A stretch of 64,000 nucleotides of DNA from Microtetraspora niveoalba (GTDB lineage: Bacteria; Actinomycetota; Actinomycetes; Streptosporangiales; Streptosporangiaceae): assembly GCF_001570405.1 (NCBI RefSeq), contig NZ_BBYM01000022.1, forward strand, positions 62,001 to 126,000, in the 5' to 3' direction. Of the stretch, positions 34,699-42,802 are shown piece after piece. The translations under genes were made by a program, and so were the position numbers. Each line of letters opens with the position of its first letter. Position 1 is the stretch's first letter. Below the pieces are notes generated by a model. That model saw nothing but the letters and a program-made list of their open reading frames with translations. It made no database searches and was not told the origin of the DNA.

Positions 34699-35517
34699 AT
34701 GACGGACGCGACACTTGGGGGGAGCACGGAGACGATCTCGGCGAGCGAGCTCGCGGAGATCGGACTGCGCTGTGAGGTGGACGGCGAGATCGCGACCATC
34801 ACCCTGGACCGGCCGGAACGGCGAAACGCCCAGACGTTCGCCACCTGGTCGGCACTGGCCCGGATCGGGGACACCCTCCCCGGCCAGGTACGGGTGGTCG
34901 TGGTCCGTGGTGAGGGGCCGTCCTTCTCAGCGGGCATCGACCTGCGCATGTTCACGCCCGAGGGGGTGCCCGGGCAGGGATCGTTCGGCACGGTCGCCAC
35001 GCTCGACGACACGGCCTTCGAGCAGGCGGTCGCCGAGGCCCAGCGCGGTTTCCTGTGGCTCCGCCGGCCCGACATCGTCTCCATCGCCGCCGTCCAGGGC
35101 CACGCGATCGGAGCCGGATTCCAACTGGCGCTCTCCTGCGACCTGCGGATCGTCGCCGAGGACGTCAAGTTCTGCATGAAGGAGCCGGCGCTCGGGCTCG
35201 TTCCCGATCTCACCGGCACCAAGCCGCTGGTCGACATCGTCGGGGTGTCCCGGGCCGTCGAGATCTGCCTGACCGCCCGCACCGTGGGCGCCGAGGAGGC
35301 GTTCCGGCTCGGCCTGGCGGAGCTGGTGGTTCCGGGTGAGGAGCTGCCGGCGGCCGTACGGGACCTCGCGGCGGCGCTGCTCGGCACGAACAGGGACGCC
35401 GCGACCGCGACCAAGCGCCTGCTCCAGGCCGCCCCCGGGCGGACCCTGGAGGAACAGGCCGCGGCCGAACGCTCCGAGCAGGCGGCGCGCATCCGTGCCA
35501 TGTTCGCCGCGAGCTGA
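34699..35517 (+). CDS. Enoyl-CoA hydratase/isomerase family protein
   Basis: A 272-residue crotonase-fold protein. The oxyanion-hole segments are FSAGIDLRMF and IGAGFQLALSCDLRIV, and the second catalytic Glu region corresponds to EPALGLVPDLTGT. ATG 34699 after AGGAG. It follows the small HTH gene, matching the neighbourhood of echA12 (Rv1472) beside Rv1473 in M. tuberculosis (recalled). The acyl-CoA substrate is unknown. Confidence 0.88.
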   Translation: MTDATLGGSTETISASELAEIGLRCEVDGEIATITLDRPERRNAQTFATWSALARIGDTLPGQVRVVVVRGEGPSFSAGIDLRMFTPEGVPGQGSFGTVATLDDTAFEQAVAEAQRGFLWLRRPDIVSIAAVQGHAIGAGFQLALSCDLRIVAEDVKFCMKEPALGLVPDLTGTKPLVDIVGVSRAVEICLTARTVGAEEAFRLGLAELVVPGEELPAAVRDLAAALLGTNRDAATATKRLLQAAPGRTLEEQAAAERSEQAARIRAMFAAS

Positions 35518-35562
35518 CGCCGGAATGGGCGGTATCCTCCCCGGTGCTTCACAAGCGGGAGG

Positions 35563-37449
35563 ATGAGCGTGGCGATGATGGGCGGGGGCTACGGCCCCCA
35601 GGTGATGCGGTCGCTCCGGCGTGACAGCTCGGTGACCAAGGAACGGCTGGCGCCGGGCACAGTGCGGCGCATCGCGGGGTATGCCCGGCCCTTCAAGGGC
35701 CAGATCGTCGGCTTCCTCGCGCTGGTGGTGGTCGGCGCCCTGATCGTGGTCGCCAACCCCCTCCTGATGAGGTCCGTCATCAACGACGGCATCATCCCCA
35801 AGCGTGTCGACGTCGTGGTCTGGCTGGCGGTCGCCATCGCGGCGCTCGCCGTGGTCGACGCCGGCATCGGCCTGGTCCAGCGGTGGTTCTCCGCCCGCAT
35901 CGGCGAAGGGCTGATCTACAACCTCCGCACCGAGGTCTTCGACCACGTCCAGCGCATGCCCGTGGCGTTCTTCATGCGGGCGCAGACCGGCGCGCTGGTG
36001 TCCCGGCTGAACAGCGACGTCATCGGCGCGCAGCGGGCCCTCACGAGCACGCTGTCGTCCGTGGTCTCCAACGTCGTCAGCCTGGTCGTCGTGCTCGGCG
36101 CGATGCTCGTGCTGTCCTGGCAGATCACCCTGGTCGCCCTGGTCCTGCTGCCGATCTTCATCCTCCCGGCGAAGTGGGTCGGGCGGCGCATGTCGGCGCT
36201 CACCCGCGAGCAGATGCAGCTCGACGCCGAGATGAGCTCGATGATGACCGAGCGGTTCAACGTCGCCGGCGCCATGGTCGCCAAGCTGTACGGCAGGCCG
36301 GAGGACGAGGCGGTCCACTTCGCCGGGCGGGCCGGGCGGGTGCGCGACGTCGGCGTCATCGTGGCGATGTACGGCGCGGTCTTCCGGATCGCGCTCGGCC
36401 TGGTCGCCGCGCTCGCCACCGCGCTCGTCTACGGCATGGGCGGCGCGCTGGCCGTGAACGGCGTCTTCGAGCTGGGCACGCTGGTCGCGCTCGCCGCCCT
36501 GCTGATGCGCCTGTACGGCCCGCTCACCAGCCTGTCGAACGTGCACGTCGACGTGATGACCGCGCTGGTCAGCTTCGACCGGGTGTTCGAGGTGCTCGAC
36601 CTGAAGCCCATGGTCGCGCAGGCGCCGGACGCCCGCCCCATCCCCGGCGGTCCGGTGACGATCGAGTTCGACGACGTGCACTTCCGCTATCCCGCGGCGT
36701 CCGAGGTGTCGCTGGCCTCGCTCGAGTCCGTCGCCCGGCCGGACACCGGCCCCTCGCAGCCGGTGCTCAACGGGGTGTCGTTCACCGCGCGGCCCGGCGA
36801 GCTGGTCGCGCTGGTCGGCCACTCCGGCGCGGGCAAGACCACCCTCACCTCACTGGTGTCCCGCCTCTACGACGTGAACGAGGGCGCCGTCCGCCTCAAC
36901 GGGCTCGACGTCAGGGACGCCACCATGGACAGCATCAGGGACACGGTCGGCGTCGTCATGCAGGACTCGCACCTGTTCCACGACACGATCGGCAACAACC
37001 TGCGCTACGCCCGGCCGGAGGCGACCGACGAGGAGATCTGGGAGGCGCTGCGGGCCGCGCAGATCGGCGACCTCGTGAGCGCCCTTCCCGAGGGGCTGGA
37101 CACGGTGGTCGGCGACCGCGGGTACCGGCTGTCCGGCGGCGAGAAGCAGCGGGTGGCGCTGGCCCGGCTGCTGCTGAAGGCCCCCGACGTGGTCGTGCTC
37201 GACGAGGCCACCGCCCACCTCGACTCCGAGTCCGAGGCGGCCGTGCAGAAGGCGCTCAAGATCGCGCTGGCCGGGCGCACCTCCCTGGTGATCGCGCACC
37301 GGCTCTCCACGATCAGGGAGGCCGACACGATCCTGGTGATCCAGGACGGCCAGGTCGTGGAGCGGGGCGGCCACGACGAGCTGCTCGCCCGCGACGGCGC
37401 CTACGCCGAGCTCTACCGGACCCAGTTCACAGGTAGCCCAGACGCGTGA
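35563..37449 (+). CDS. ABC-type exporter, fused membrane and ATPase domains
   Basis: A 628-residue half-transporter. The six-helix exporter domain (about 35-330) has VSRLNSDV-type coupling helices. The nucleotide-binding domain has Walker A GHSGAGKTT, Q-loop VMQDSHLFHDTI, signature LSGGEKQRVALARLL, Walker B VVVLDEATAHLDSES and H-loop IAHRLSTI. The ABC domain is interrupted by a short Ser/Ala-rich insertion (SEVSLASLESVARPDTG) before the Walker A strand. The ATG directly abuts GGGAGG (35557-35562), so GTG 35569 may be the true start. The homodimer substrate is unknown (lipid or drug type). Its 3' end overlaps the convergent sulfotransferase gene by 23 bp. Confidence 0.9.
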   Translation: MSVAMMGGGYGPQVMRSLRRDSSVTKERLAPGTVRRIAGYARPFKGQIVGFLALVVVGALIVVANPLLMRSVINDGIIPKRVDVVVWLAVAIAALAVVDAGIGLVQRWFSARIGEGLIYNLRTEVFDHVQRMPVAFFMRAQTGALVSRLNSDVIGAQRALTSTLSSVVSNVVSLVVVLGAMLVLSWQITLVALVLLPIFILPAKWVGRRMSALTREQMQLDAEMSSMMTERFNVAGAMVAKLYGRPEDEAVHFAGRAGRVRDVGVIVAMYGAVFRIALGLVAALATALVYGMGGALAVNGVFELGTLVALAALLMRLYGPLTSLSNVHVDVMTALVSFDRVFEVLDLKPMVAQAPDARPIPGGPVTIEFDDVHFRYPAASEVSLASLESVARPDTGPSQPVLNGVSFTARPGELVALVGHSGAGKTTLTSLVSRLYDVNEGAVRLNGLDVRDATMDSIRDTVGVVMQDSHLFHDTIGNNLRYARPEATDEEIWEALRAAQIGDLVSALPEGLDTVVGDRGYRLSGGEKQRVALARLLLKAPDVVVLDEATAHLDSESEAAVQKALKIALAGRTSLVIAHRLSTIREADTILVIQDGQVVERGGHDELLARDGAYAELYRTQFTGSPDA

Positions 37450-38308
37450 GCTCCTCGCGCGCCACCTTCTCCACCAGTGCGAGGTCGGTGGCCGACAGCC
37501 GCGCCCGCCACGACCCCGCCTGCGGGGGCGCCGTGCCGTACAGCGCGACCGACGACAGCGAGGCCCCGAGGAACGCCGACACCGCCTCGACGGCCTCGGC
37601 CGGGTCGGCGACCACGTCCTCGTAGCGGAGCGTCAGCAACTGCTCGCGGGGCAGCTCCCTGCGCAGCGCCGCGCTGAGCCGTACGGCGGAGCGCCAGCGC
37701 AGGGCGCACTTGCCCGCGGCGGGCATCGCCAGCCAGCGGTCCCGGTGGTCGGCGGACCGCACCCCGAGGAAGGGGCTGGGGAACTCCGCGTCCTCGCTGA
37801 GCATGTGGGGGCGGAACCACGCCATGCAGGCGGGGTCGGCCAGCATGTCGGCGACCACGTCCCTGCCGTCCCTGATGACCTGGACGAACCGGGCGTCGGG
37901 GAACGCCTGCAGCAGCACCGGCGCGCTGTAGAGCAGGTCGGGGCCGGCGTCGCCGTACGTGTCCGGGGCGGCGGCCTCCCGCACGCAGGGGCCCTCGCCG
38001 ACCGCGCCGCCCGCCTCCCGGCAGGCGGCGGGGCATCCGGCGCAGGCGTCCGGTCCGATCCGCCACGCCTCGGCCAGGGCGTCCCTGATCACGCTCGGCG
38101 CGCCGCCGCTGCGGGCGATCGACGGCCGCCGCGCGAACGCGTAGACGACGCGGGTCACGGCGGGCCGGCCCATCGTCACATGGAAGCCGGCGGAACGTTT
38201 CAACGCGCGGGCCAGGAGCTCCGCGCCGGAATGCGGAGCGCCGAGCACGAACACCGGACGGCGGACCTTGACGCCGTTGACAACCAGGATGTGTGTCGGA
38301 GGTCGCAT
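37427..38308 (-). CDS. Sulfotransferase family protein
   Basis: A 293-residue P-loop protein. The N-terminal PVFVLGAPHSGAELLARAL corresponds to the 5'-phosphosulfate binding loop of PAPS-dependent sulfotransferases and ARFVQVIRDGRDVVADM to the 3'-phosphate site. A Cys cluster (CAGCPAACREAGG) in the middle may bind metal or form disulfides and is not common in the family. ATG 38308 gives the conserved start; a longer frame to 38476 overlaps the divergent carboxypeptidase gene. The acceptor is unknown. Confidence 0.8.
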   Translation of the reverse strand: MRPPTHILVVNGVKVRRPVFVLGAPHSGAELLARALKRSAGFHVTMGRPAVTRVVYAFARRPSIARSGGAPSVIRDALAEAWRIGPDACAGCPAACREAGGAVGEGPCVREAAAPDTYGDAGPDLLYSAPVLLQAFPDARFVQVIRDGRDVVADMLADPACMAWFRPHMLSEDAEFPSPFLGVRSADHRDRWLAMPAAGKCALRWRSAVRLSAALRRELPREQLLTLRYEDVVADPAEAVEAVSAFLGASLSSVALYGTAPPQAGSWRARLSATDLALVEKVAREELTRLGYL

Positions 38309-38369
38309 AGGTACGGCTAGTCTGACAGCCTTTGCGAGGTGAACGAACGCAGCGACACCGGGTTGTGCC

Positions 38370-39293
38370 GTGGCTGAATTTCCGCGCCGGCTCCGTCCCG
38401 GCGACACCGTCGCGATCGTCGCCCCTTCGGGGCCGGTCGACCCGGCGCTGCTGGAGCGCGGCGCGGACGTCCTCAAGGGGCTCGGCCTCGACGTGGTCGT
38501 CGGCTCGCGCGCGCTCGGCAGGCGCGGCTTCCTCGCCGGACCCGACTCCGCCCGCGTCGTCGACCTCCAGGCCGCCTGGTGCGATCCGGAGGTGTCCGCG
38601 GTGATCTGCGCCAGGGGCGGCTACGGCGCCACCCGGCTGCTCGAACCGCTCGACTGGGACGCGTTGCGCGCGGCCGGGCCCAAGATCCTGCTCGGGTCGA
38701 GCGACGTCACCGCGCTCCACGTCGCGTTCGCCCGCGCGCTGGGCGTGGCGACGCTCTTCGGCCCCATGCCCGCCTGCTCCCTCCTCGGCGGACCCGACGG
38801 CCCCGAGCCGGAGACCCTGGCCCGCCTGCGGGCGGCCCTGTTCGAGGGCGAGCCGGCCGCCCCGGTCCACGGCGACCGGGTCCTCCTGCCCGGCCGGGCC
38901 GAGGGGCCGTTCGGCGGCGGCAACCTCAGCCTGCTCGCCGCCCTCTGCGGCACGCCGTACGGCTTCCGCGCGGACGGGCACATCGTGGTCCTGGAGGACG
39001 TGGGCGAGGCGCCGTACCGGATCGACCGGATGCTCACGCAGCTTCTCCAGGCCGGGAGCCTCGACGGCGCGGCCGGGTTCGCGCTCGGCTCCTGGGAGGG
39101 CTGCGGCGACCCGGACGAGGTGCTGGACGTGCTGGCCGAGCGGCTCGCGCCGCTCGCCGTGCCGATCGTCGCCGGTCTCCCGATCGGCCACGGCTCACCA
39201 CAGTTCAGTGTGTGGATGGAGGCGGATGGGGTTATCGATACAGAATCGTGCTCTGTGACGGGCCTCTTCCGCGATCCGGACGAGGCACCCTGA
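38370..39293 (+). CDS. LD-carboxypeptidase (S66 family)
   Basis: A 307-residue serine peptidase of the LdcA/MccF family. The nucleophile serine is in LGSSDVTALH, the Glu in VLEDVGEAPYRID and the His in PIGHGSPQ, completing the Ser-Glu-His triad. No signal peptide, so it is cytoplasmic and cleaves L,D bonds in recycled murein tetrapeptides or in peptide antibiotics. GTG 38370. Divergent from the sulfotransferase (61-bp gap). Confidence 0.9.
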   Translation: MAEFPRRLRPGDTVAIVAPSGPVDPALLERGADVLKGLGLDVVVGSRALGRRGFLAGPDSARVVDLQAAWCDPEVSAVICARGGYGATRLLEPLDWDALRAAGPKILLGSSDVTALHVAFARALGVATLFGPMPACSLLGGPDGPEPETLARLRAALFEGEPAAPVHGDRVLLPGRAEGPFGGGNLSLLAALCGTPYGFRADGHIVVLEDVGEAPYRIDRMLTQLLQAGSLDGAAGFALGSWEGCGDPDEVLDVLAERLAPLAVPIVAGLPIGHGSPQFSVWMEADGVIDTESCSVTGLFRDPDEAP

Positions 39294-39335
39294 AACCCGC
39301 CCGGAAAATTCCTGGCGCGGCGGAGGGATGGTGCT

Positions 39336-40283
39336 TTGGGACTCTTGCGGCGACTGCGCGGCCGGAAGCGGCCTGACCTTCCCGCACCGAGATCCGTCGA
39401 GGACGTCGACCTCGACTCCCTGCTCGCCCTGGTCGCCGAGACCATGGGCTTCACCTGCTCGTTCGCCCCGGACGGGGCGTCCCTGACGATGGGCTCCCCG
39501 CCGCCCGGCGACGGCCGGCCGGCCCAGGTCCGGGTGGTCAACCTGGTCGGCCTGCGGCGCGAGGCCGTCCGCCGGTCGCGCGAGGACTGGCCGATGCTGG
39601 TCTCCGAGCACCTCGCCCACGCCGTGTCCGGCGAGCCGTTCGACGCGTGCAACCTGGCGCCGATCCGGCCGCTGCTGCGCACCCGGGTGCGCGCCGCCGA
39701 CGACCCGGCGATCCCCGACCCGTCCAGGATCATCGGCCGCCACCTCAGCGCCGACCTGATCGAGGTGCTCACGATCGGGGCCCGGCCGGTCCGCCCCGAG
39801 GAGGCGTTCTGCTGGCCCATCCCCCCGGCCGAGGCGCTCGACGTCGCCGTGGCGAACGCCCTGGCCGACGAGCGGCCCGCGGTGTCGCGGATCGACCTCG
39901 GCGGGGTGCGGGCGGGGCTGCTGGCCGCCCCCAGCGCGGCCGCGCACCTGCGCAGCCTGGAGCGGTACGTCCCGGTGCCCGACGACGGCATGCTGGTCGC
40001 GCTGCCCCACCCCGGGGTGGTCGCCCTCCACCCGGTCGACGGCATCGGCGTGGTGCGCGCGATCGAGCGGCTGCGGATCTTCGCCCAGCGGGAGTACGAC
40101 GAGCGGCGCGACGGGCTCAGCCCGCACGTCTACTGGTGGCACATCGACGCCGGCCACGGGTGGCGGCTCACCCGCATCCAGGCCGACGTGGTCGCCCAGG
40201 ACGGCCAGACCCGCCTCGTCATCGCGCCGCCGCCGGAGTTCGCCCGGCTCCTCGCCAGGATCGCCGGCCGGACCAGGCCCTGA
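39336..40283 (+). CDS. Hypothetical cytosolic protein
   Basis: A 315-residue protein without a recognised domain. It has a basic N-terminus (LLRRLRGRKRPD), no signal peptide or membrane segment, and conserved-looking aromatic stretches HVYWWHIDAGHGWRLTRI near the C-terminus and ERLRIFAQREYDER before it. The only usable start is TTG 39336, about 9 nt after GGAGGG; ATG and GTG nearby are out of frame. It follows the carboxypeptidase by 42 bp and may be cotranscribed. DUF1444-like relation is a guess that I do not assert. Confidence 0.75.
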   Translation: MGLLRRLRGRKRPDLPAPRSVEDVDLDSLLALVAETMGFTCSFAPDGASLTMGSPPPGDGRPAQVRVVNLVGLRREAVRRSREDWPMLVSEHLAHAVSGEPFDACNLAPIRPLLRTRVRAADDPAIPDPSRIIGRHLSADLIEVLTIGARPVRPEEAFCWPIPPAEALDVAVANALADERPAVSRIDLGGVRAGLLAAPSAAAHLRSLERYVPVPDDGMLVALPHPGVVALHPVDGIGVVRAIERLRIFAQREYDERRDGLSPHVYWWHIDAGHGWRLTRIQADVVAQDGQTRLVIAPPPEFARLLARIAGRTRP

Positions 40284-40321
40284 TCACGGCGCCGTGAGCG
40301 CCGGGCGGGGAGGACGGGCCG

Positions 40322-42121
40322 TCAGCGGCTGAGCGCCTGCCCGGTGTGGATCAGCGGCACGTGGCTGAACGCCTGCGGGAAGTTGCCCGCCAGCCGGCCG
40401 CGGCGCGGGTCGTACTCCTCGGCGAGCAGGCCGACGTCGTTGCGCAGGGACAGCAGCCGCTCGAACAGCTCGACCGCCTCCTCCCTGCGGCCCACCATCG
40501 CCCTGGCCTCGGCCAGCCAGAAACTGCAGGCGAGGAACGCGCCCTCGGCGCCCGGCAGGCCGTCCACCGCGTTGTCATCCGCGACCGGATAGCGCAGCAC
40601 GAAGCCGTCCGTCATCAGCTCGCGCTCGACCGCCTCGATCGTGGAGCGCACCCGCGGGTCCTGGGCCGGCAGGAAGCCGACGATCGGGATCATCAGCAGC
40701 GCCGCGTCCAGCTCGCGGGAGCCGTACGACTGGGTGAACGTGCCGCGCTCGGCGTCGTAGCCCTTGTGACAGACCTCCGCGTGGATGCGGTCGCGCAGAG
40801 CCGCCCAGCGCTCGACCGGGCCGGTGCGCTCCAGCTCGCGGACCAGCCGGACGGCCCGGTCGGCGGCCACCCACGCCATGACCTTGGAGTGGACGAAGTG
40901 CCTGCGGGGGCCGCGGACCTCCCACAGGCCCTCGTCCGGCTGCTCCCAGCCGGTCTCCAGGAAGTCCATCAGCTTGCGCACCAGCGACCAGGCGTGGCTG
41001 TTGGGCGGCAGCCCCTCGCGGCGCGCGACGTACAGCGTGTTGACGACCTCGCCGTAGACGTCGAGCTGGAGCTGGGTCGCCGCGCCGTTGCCGACGCGGA
41101 CGGGGCGGGACTCCTCGTAACCCGGGAGCCAGTCGAGCGTCAGCTCGGGCAGCCGCCGCTCGCCGGCCACGCCGTACATGATCTGGATGTCCTCGGGGCG
41201 GCCGGCGACGGCGCGCAGCAGCCACTCGCGCCAGGCGCGCGCCTCGTCGAGATAGCCGGAGCCGACGAAGGCGTCGAGCGTCATGGTGGCGTCCCGCAGC
41301 CAGCAGAAGCGGTAGTCCCAGTTGCGCACGCCGCCGAAGTCCTCCGGCAGCGACGTGGTGGGGGCGGCGACGATCCCGCCGGTCGGCGAGTATGTCAGCG
41401 CCTTCAGAGTGATCAGCGAGCGGACCACCGCCTCCCGCCAGCGCCCCGTGTAGTCGCAGGCGGCGACCCACTCCTTCCAGAGCTGCTCGGTCTCGGCGAG
41501 CTGGTCGAACGGGTCGATGCGCTCGGGGGCGGGCCGATGGGAGGGGTGCCAGGTGAACACGAACGGCACCCGGTCGCCGGCCGAGACGGTGAACGACCCG
41601 GTGTGGCGGTAGTCCCCGCCCCTCAGCGGCACGGGGGAGTGCAGCCACACCGCGTCGGGGCCGCCCACGGCCAGGATGTGGCCGTCCACGCGGCGCACCC
41701 ACGGCACGATGCGGCCGTAGTCGAACCGCACGCGGATCTCGGTGGCCATCTCGACGGTTCCCGACAGCCCCTCGACGATCCGGACCAGGTCGGGGTTGGC
41801 CTGCCGGGGCGGCATGAAGTCCGTCACCTTGACCGCGCCGGTCGGCGTCTCCCAGACGGTCTCCAGGATCAGCGTCTCGTCCCGGTAGGACCGCCGGGTT
41901 GCCATGCTCTCCGGCCCGTCCCCGCCGGATCCGGCGGCGAACGCGGCCGCCGGGGCGATCCTCCAGCAGCCGTTGGAGGCGTCGCCGAGCAGGGCGGCGA
42001 AGCAGGCGGGGGAGTCGAACCGGGGGAGGCAGAGCCAGTCGATCGAGCCGTTCCGCCCGACGAGGGCGGCGGACTGCATGTCTCCGATGAGGGCGTAGTC
42101 CTCGATCCGCATGCGGATCAC
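40322..42121 (-). CDS. Glycoside hydrolase family 15 protein (glucoamylase/trehalase type)
   Basis: A 599-residue cytosolic GH15 enzyme. Hallmarks: SIDWLCLPRFDSPACFAALL near the N-terminus, NWDYRFCWLRDATMTLDAF with the substrate-binding Trp-Arg-Asp, and an (alpha/alpha)6 barrel to the end. Actinobacterial members of this length include the trehalases of mycobacteria, so trehalose or maltodextrin hydrolysis is likely. GTG 42121 lies one base after the yczE stop and ATG 42112 is an alternative matching most homologues; either way it appears cotranscribed with yczE. Confidence 0.9.
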   Translation of the reverse strand: MIRMRIEDYALIGDMQSAALVGRNGSIDWLCLPRFDSPACFAALLGDASNGCWRIAPAAAFAAGSGGDGPESMATRRSYRDETLILETVWETPTGAVKVTDFMPPRQANPDLVRIVEGLSGTVEMATEIRVRFDYGRIVPWVRRVDGHILAVGGPDAVWLHSPVPLRGGDYRHTGSFTVSAGDRVPFVFTWHPSHRPAPERIDPFDQLAETEQLWKEWVAACDYTGRWREAVVRSLITLKALTYSPTGGIVAAPTTSLPEDFGGVRNWDYRFCWLRDATMTLDAFVGSGYLDEARAWREWLLRAVAGRPEDIQIMYGVAGERRLPELTLDWLPGYEESRPVRVGNGAATQLQLDVYGEVVNTLYVARREGLPPNSHAWSLVRKLMDFLETGWEQPDEGLWEVRGPRRHFVHSKVMAWVAADRAVRLVRELERTGPVERWAALRDRIHAEVCHKGYDAERGTFTQSYGSRELDAALLMIPIVGFLPAQDPRVRSTIEAVERELMTDGFVLRYPVADDNAVDGLPGAEGAFLACSFWLAEARAMVGRREEAVELFERLLSLRNDVGLLAEEYDPRRGRLAGNFPQAFSHVPLIHTGQALSR

Positions 42122-42122
42122 G

Positions 42123-42740
42123 CTAATACGTTCGGGCGGGTACGGCGCGCAGAGCTCTCATGAAGAACTGGGTCGTCGGCCCGATCGCGAGGGCGAAGAC
42201 GATCGTCCCGACGCCGACGGTGCCGCCGAGGAGCCAGCCCACGGCGAGCACGGTCAGCTCCACCAGGGTCCTGGCCGCGCGGATCGACAGGCCGAGGCGG
42301 TTCAGCCCCACCATCAGCCCGTCACGCGGCCCGGCGCCGAACCCCGCGCCGATGTAGAGGCCGGACGCGGCGGCGATGCACACGATGCCGCCGAGCAGGA
42401 ACGCCCACTCCACGAGCCAGAAGGACGCCGGGGGGACCAGCGCCATGGTGACGTCGGCGCAGGTCCCGACCACCAGGACGTTGCTGATCGTGCCGAGACC
42501 GGGACGCTGGCGCAACGGGATCCACAGCAGCAGCACGAGGGCGCCCACGAGGTTGATGCACAGGCCGATCGACCAGCCGGTGCGGAAGGACATCCCCTGG
42601 TGGAAGACCTCCCAGGGGTCGAGACCGAGCCCGGAGTGGACCAGCAGGCCGATGCCGGCGCCGTAGCCGGCCAGCCCGACGTACAGCCGCAGGAGCCGGG
42701 CGGGCAGGGAGCCGGCGCGGGGCAGTGAGAGTTCGCTCAT
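42123..42740 (-). CDS. yczE: YczE/YitT-family integral membrane protein
   Basis: A 205-residue membrane protein with five to six spans. Conserved segments are GLGLDPWEVFHQGMS, GTISNVLVVG and GAGFGAGPRDGLMVGL, as in YczE/YyaS proteins. ATG 42740 is used rather than 42785, which lies across the operator. It is transcribed divergently from a MocR-type regulator, the standard yczE-yczR pairing. The transported or sensed molecule is unknown. Confidence 0.85.
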   Translation of the reverse strand: MSELSLPRAGSLPARLLRLYVGLAGYGAGIGLLVHSGLGLDPWEVFHQGMSFRTGWSIGLCINLVGALVLLLWIPLRQRPGLGTISNVLVVGTCADVTMALVPPASFWLVEWAFLLGGIVCIAAASGLYIGAGFGAGPRDGLMVGLNRLGLSIRAARTLVELTVLAVGWLLGGTVGVGTIVFALAIGPTTQFFMRALRAVPARTY

Positions 42741-42779
42741 AGTGGTTCCATGGTCCGGGCCATTGGCTTGCATATAAAG

Positions 42780-42800
42780 GTCCAATCCGGAAAATTGGAC
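42780..42800. promoter_or_regulatory. Inverted-repeat operator between yczE and the MocR regulator gene
   Basis: GTCCAAT (42780-42786) and ATTGGAC (42794-42800) form a perfect 7-bp dyad with a 7-bp spacer. Related half-sites occur on both sides: TGGTCC (42751-42756), CCATTGG (42760-42766) and GGACC just inside the regulator gene. TATAAA at 42773-42778 may be a -10. The repeat ends 2 bp before the regulator ATG, so binding would block a leaderless transcript. Confidence 0.65.
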
Positions 42801-42802
42801 TT

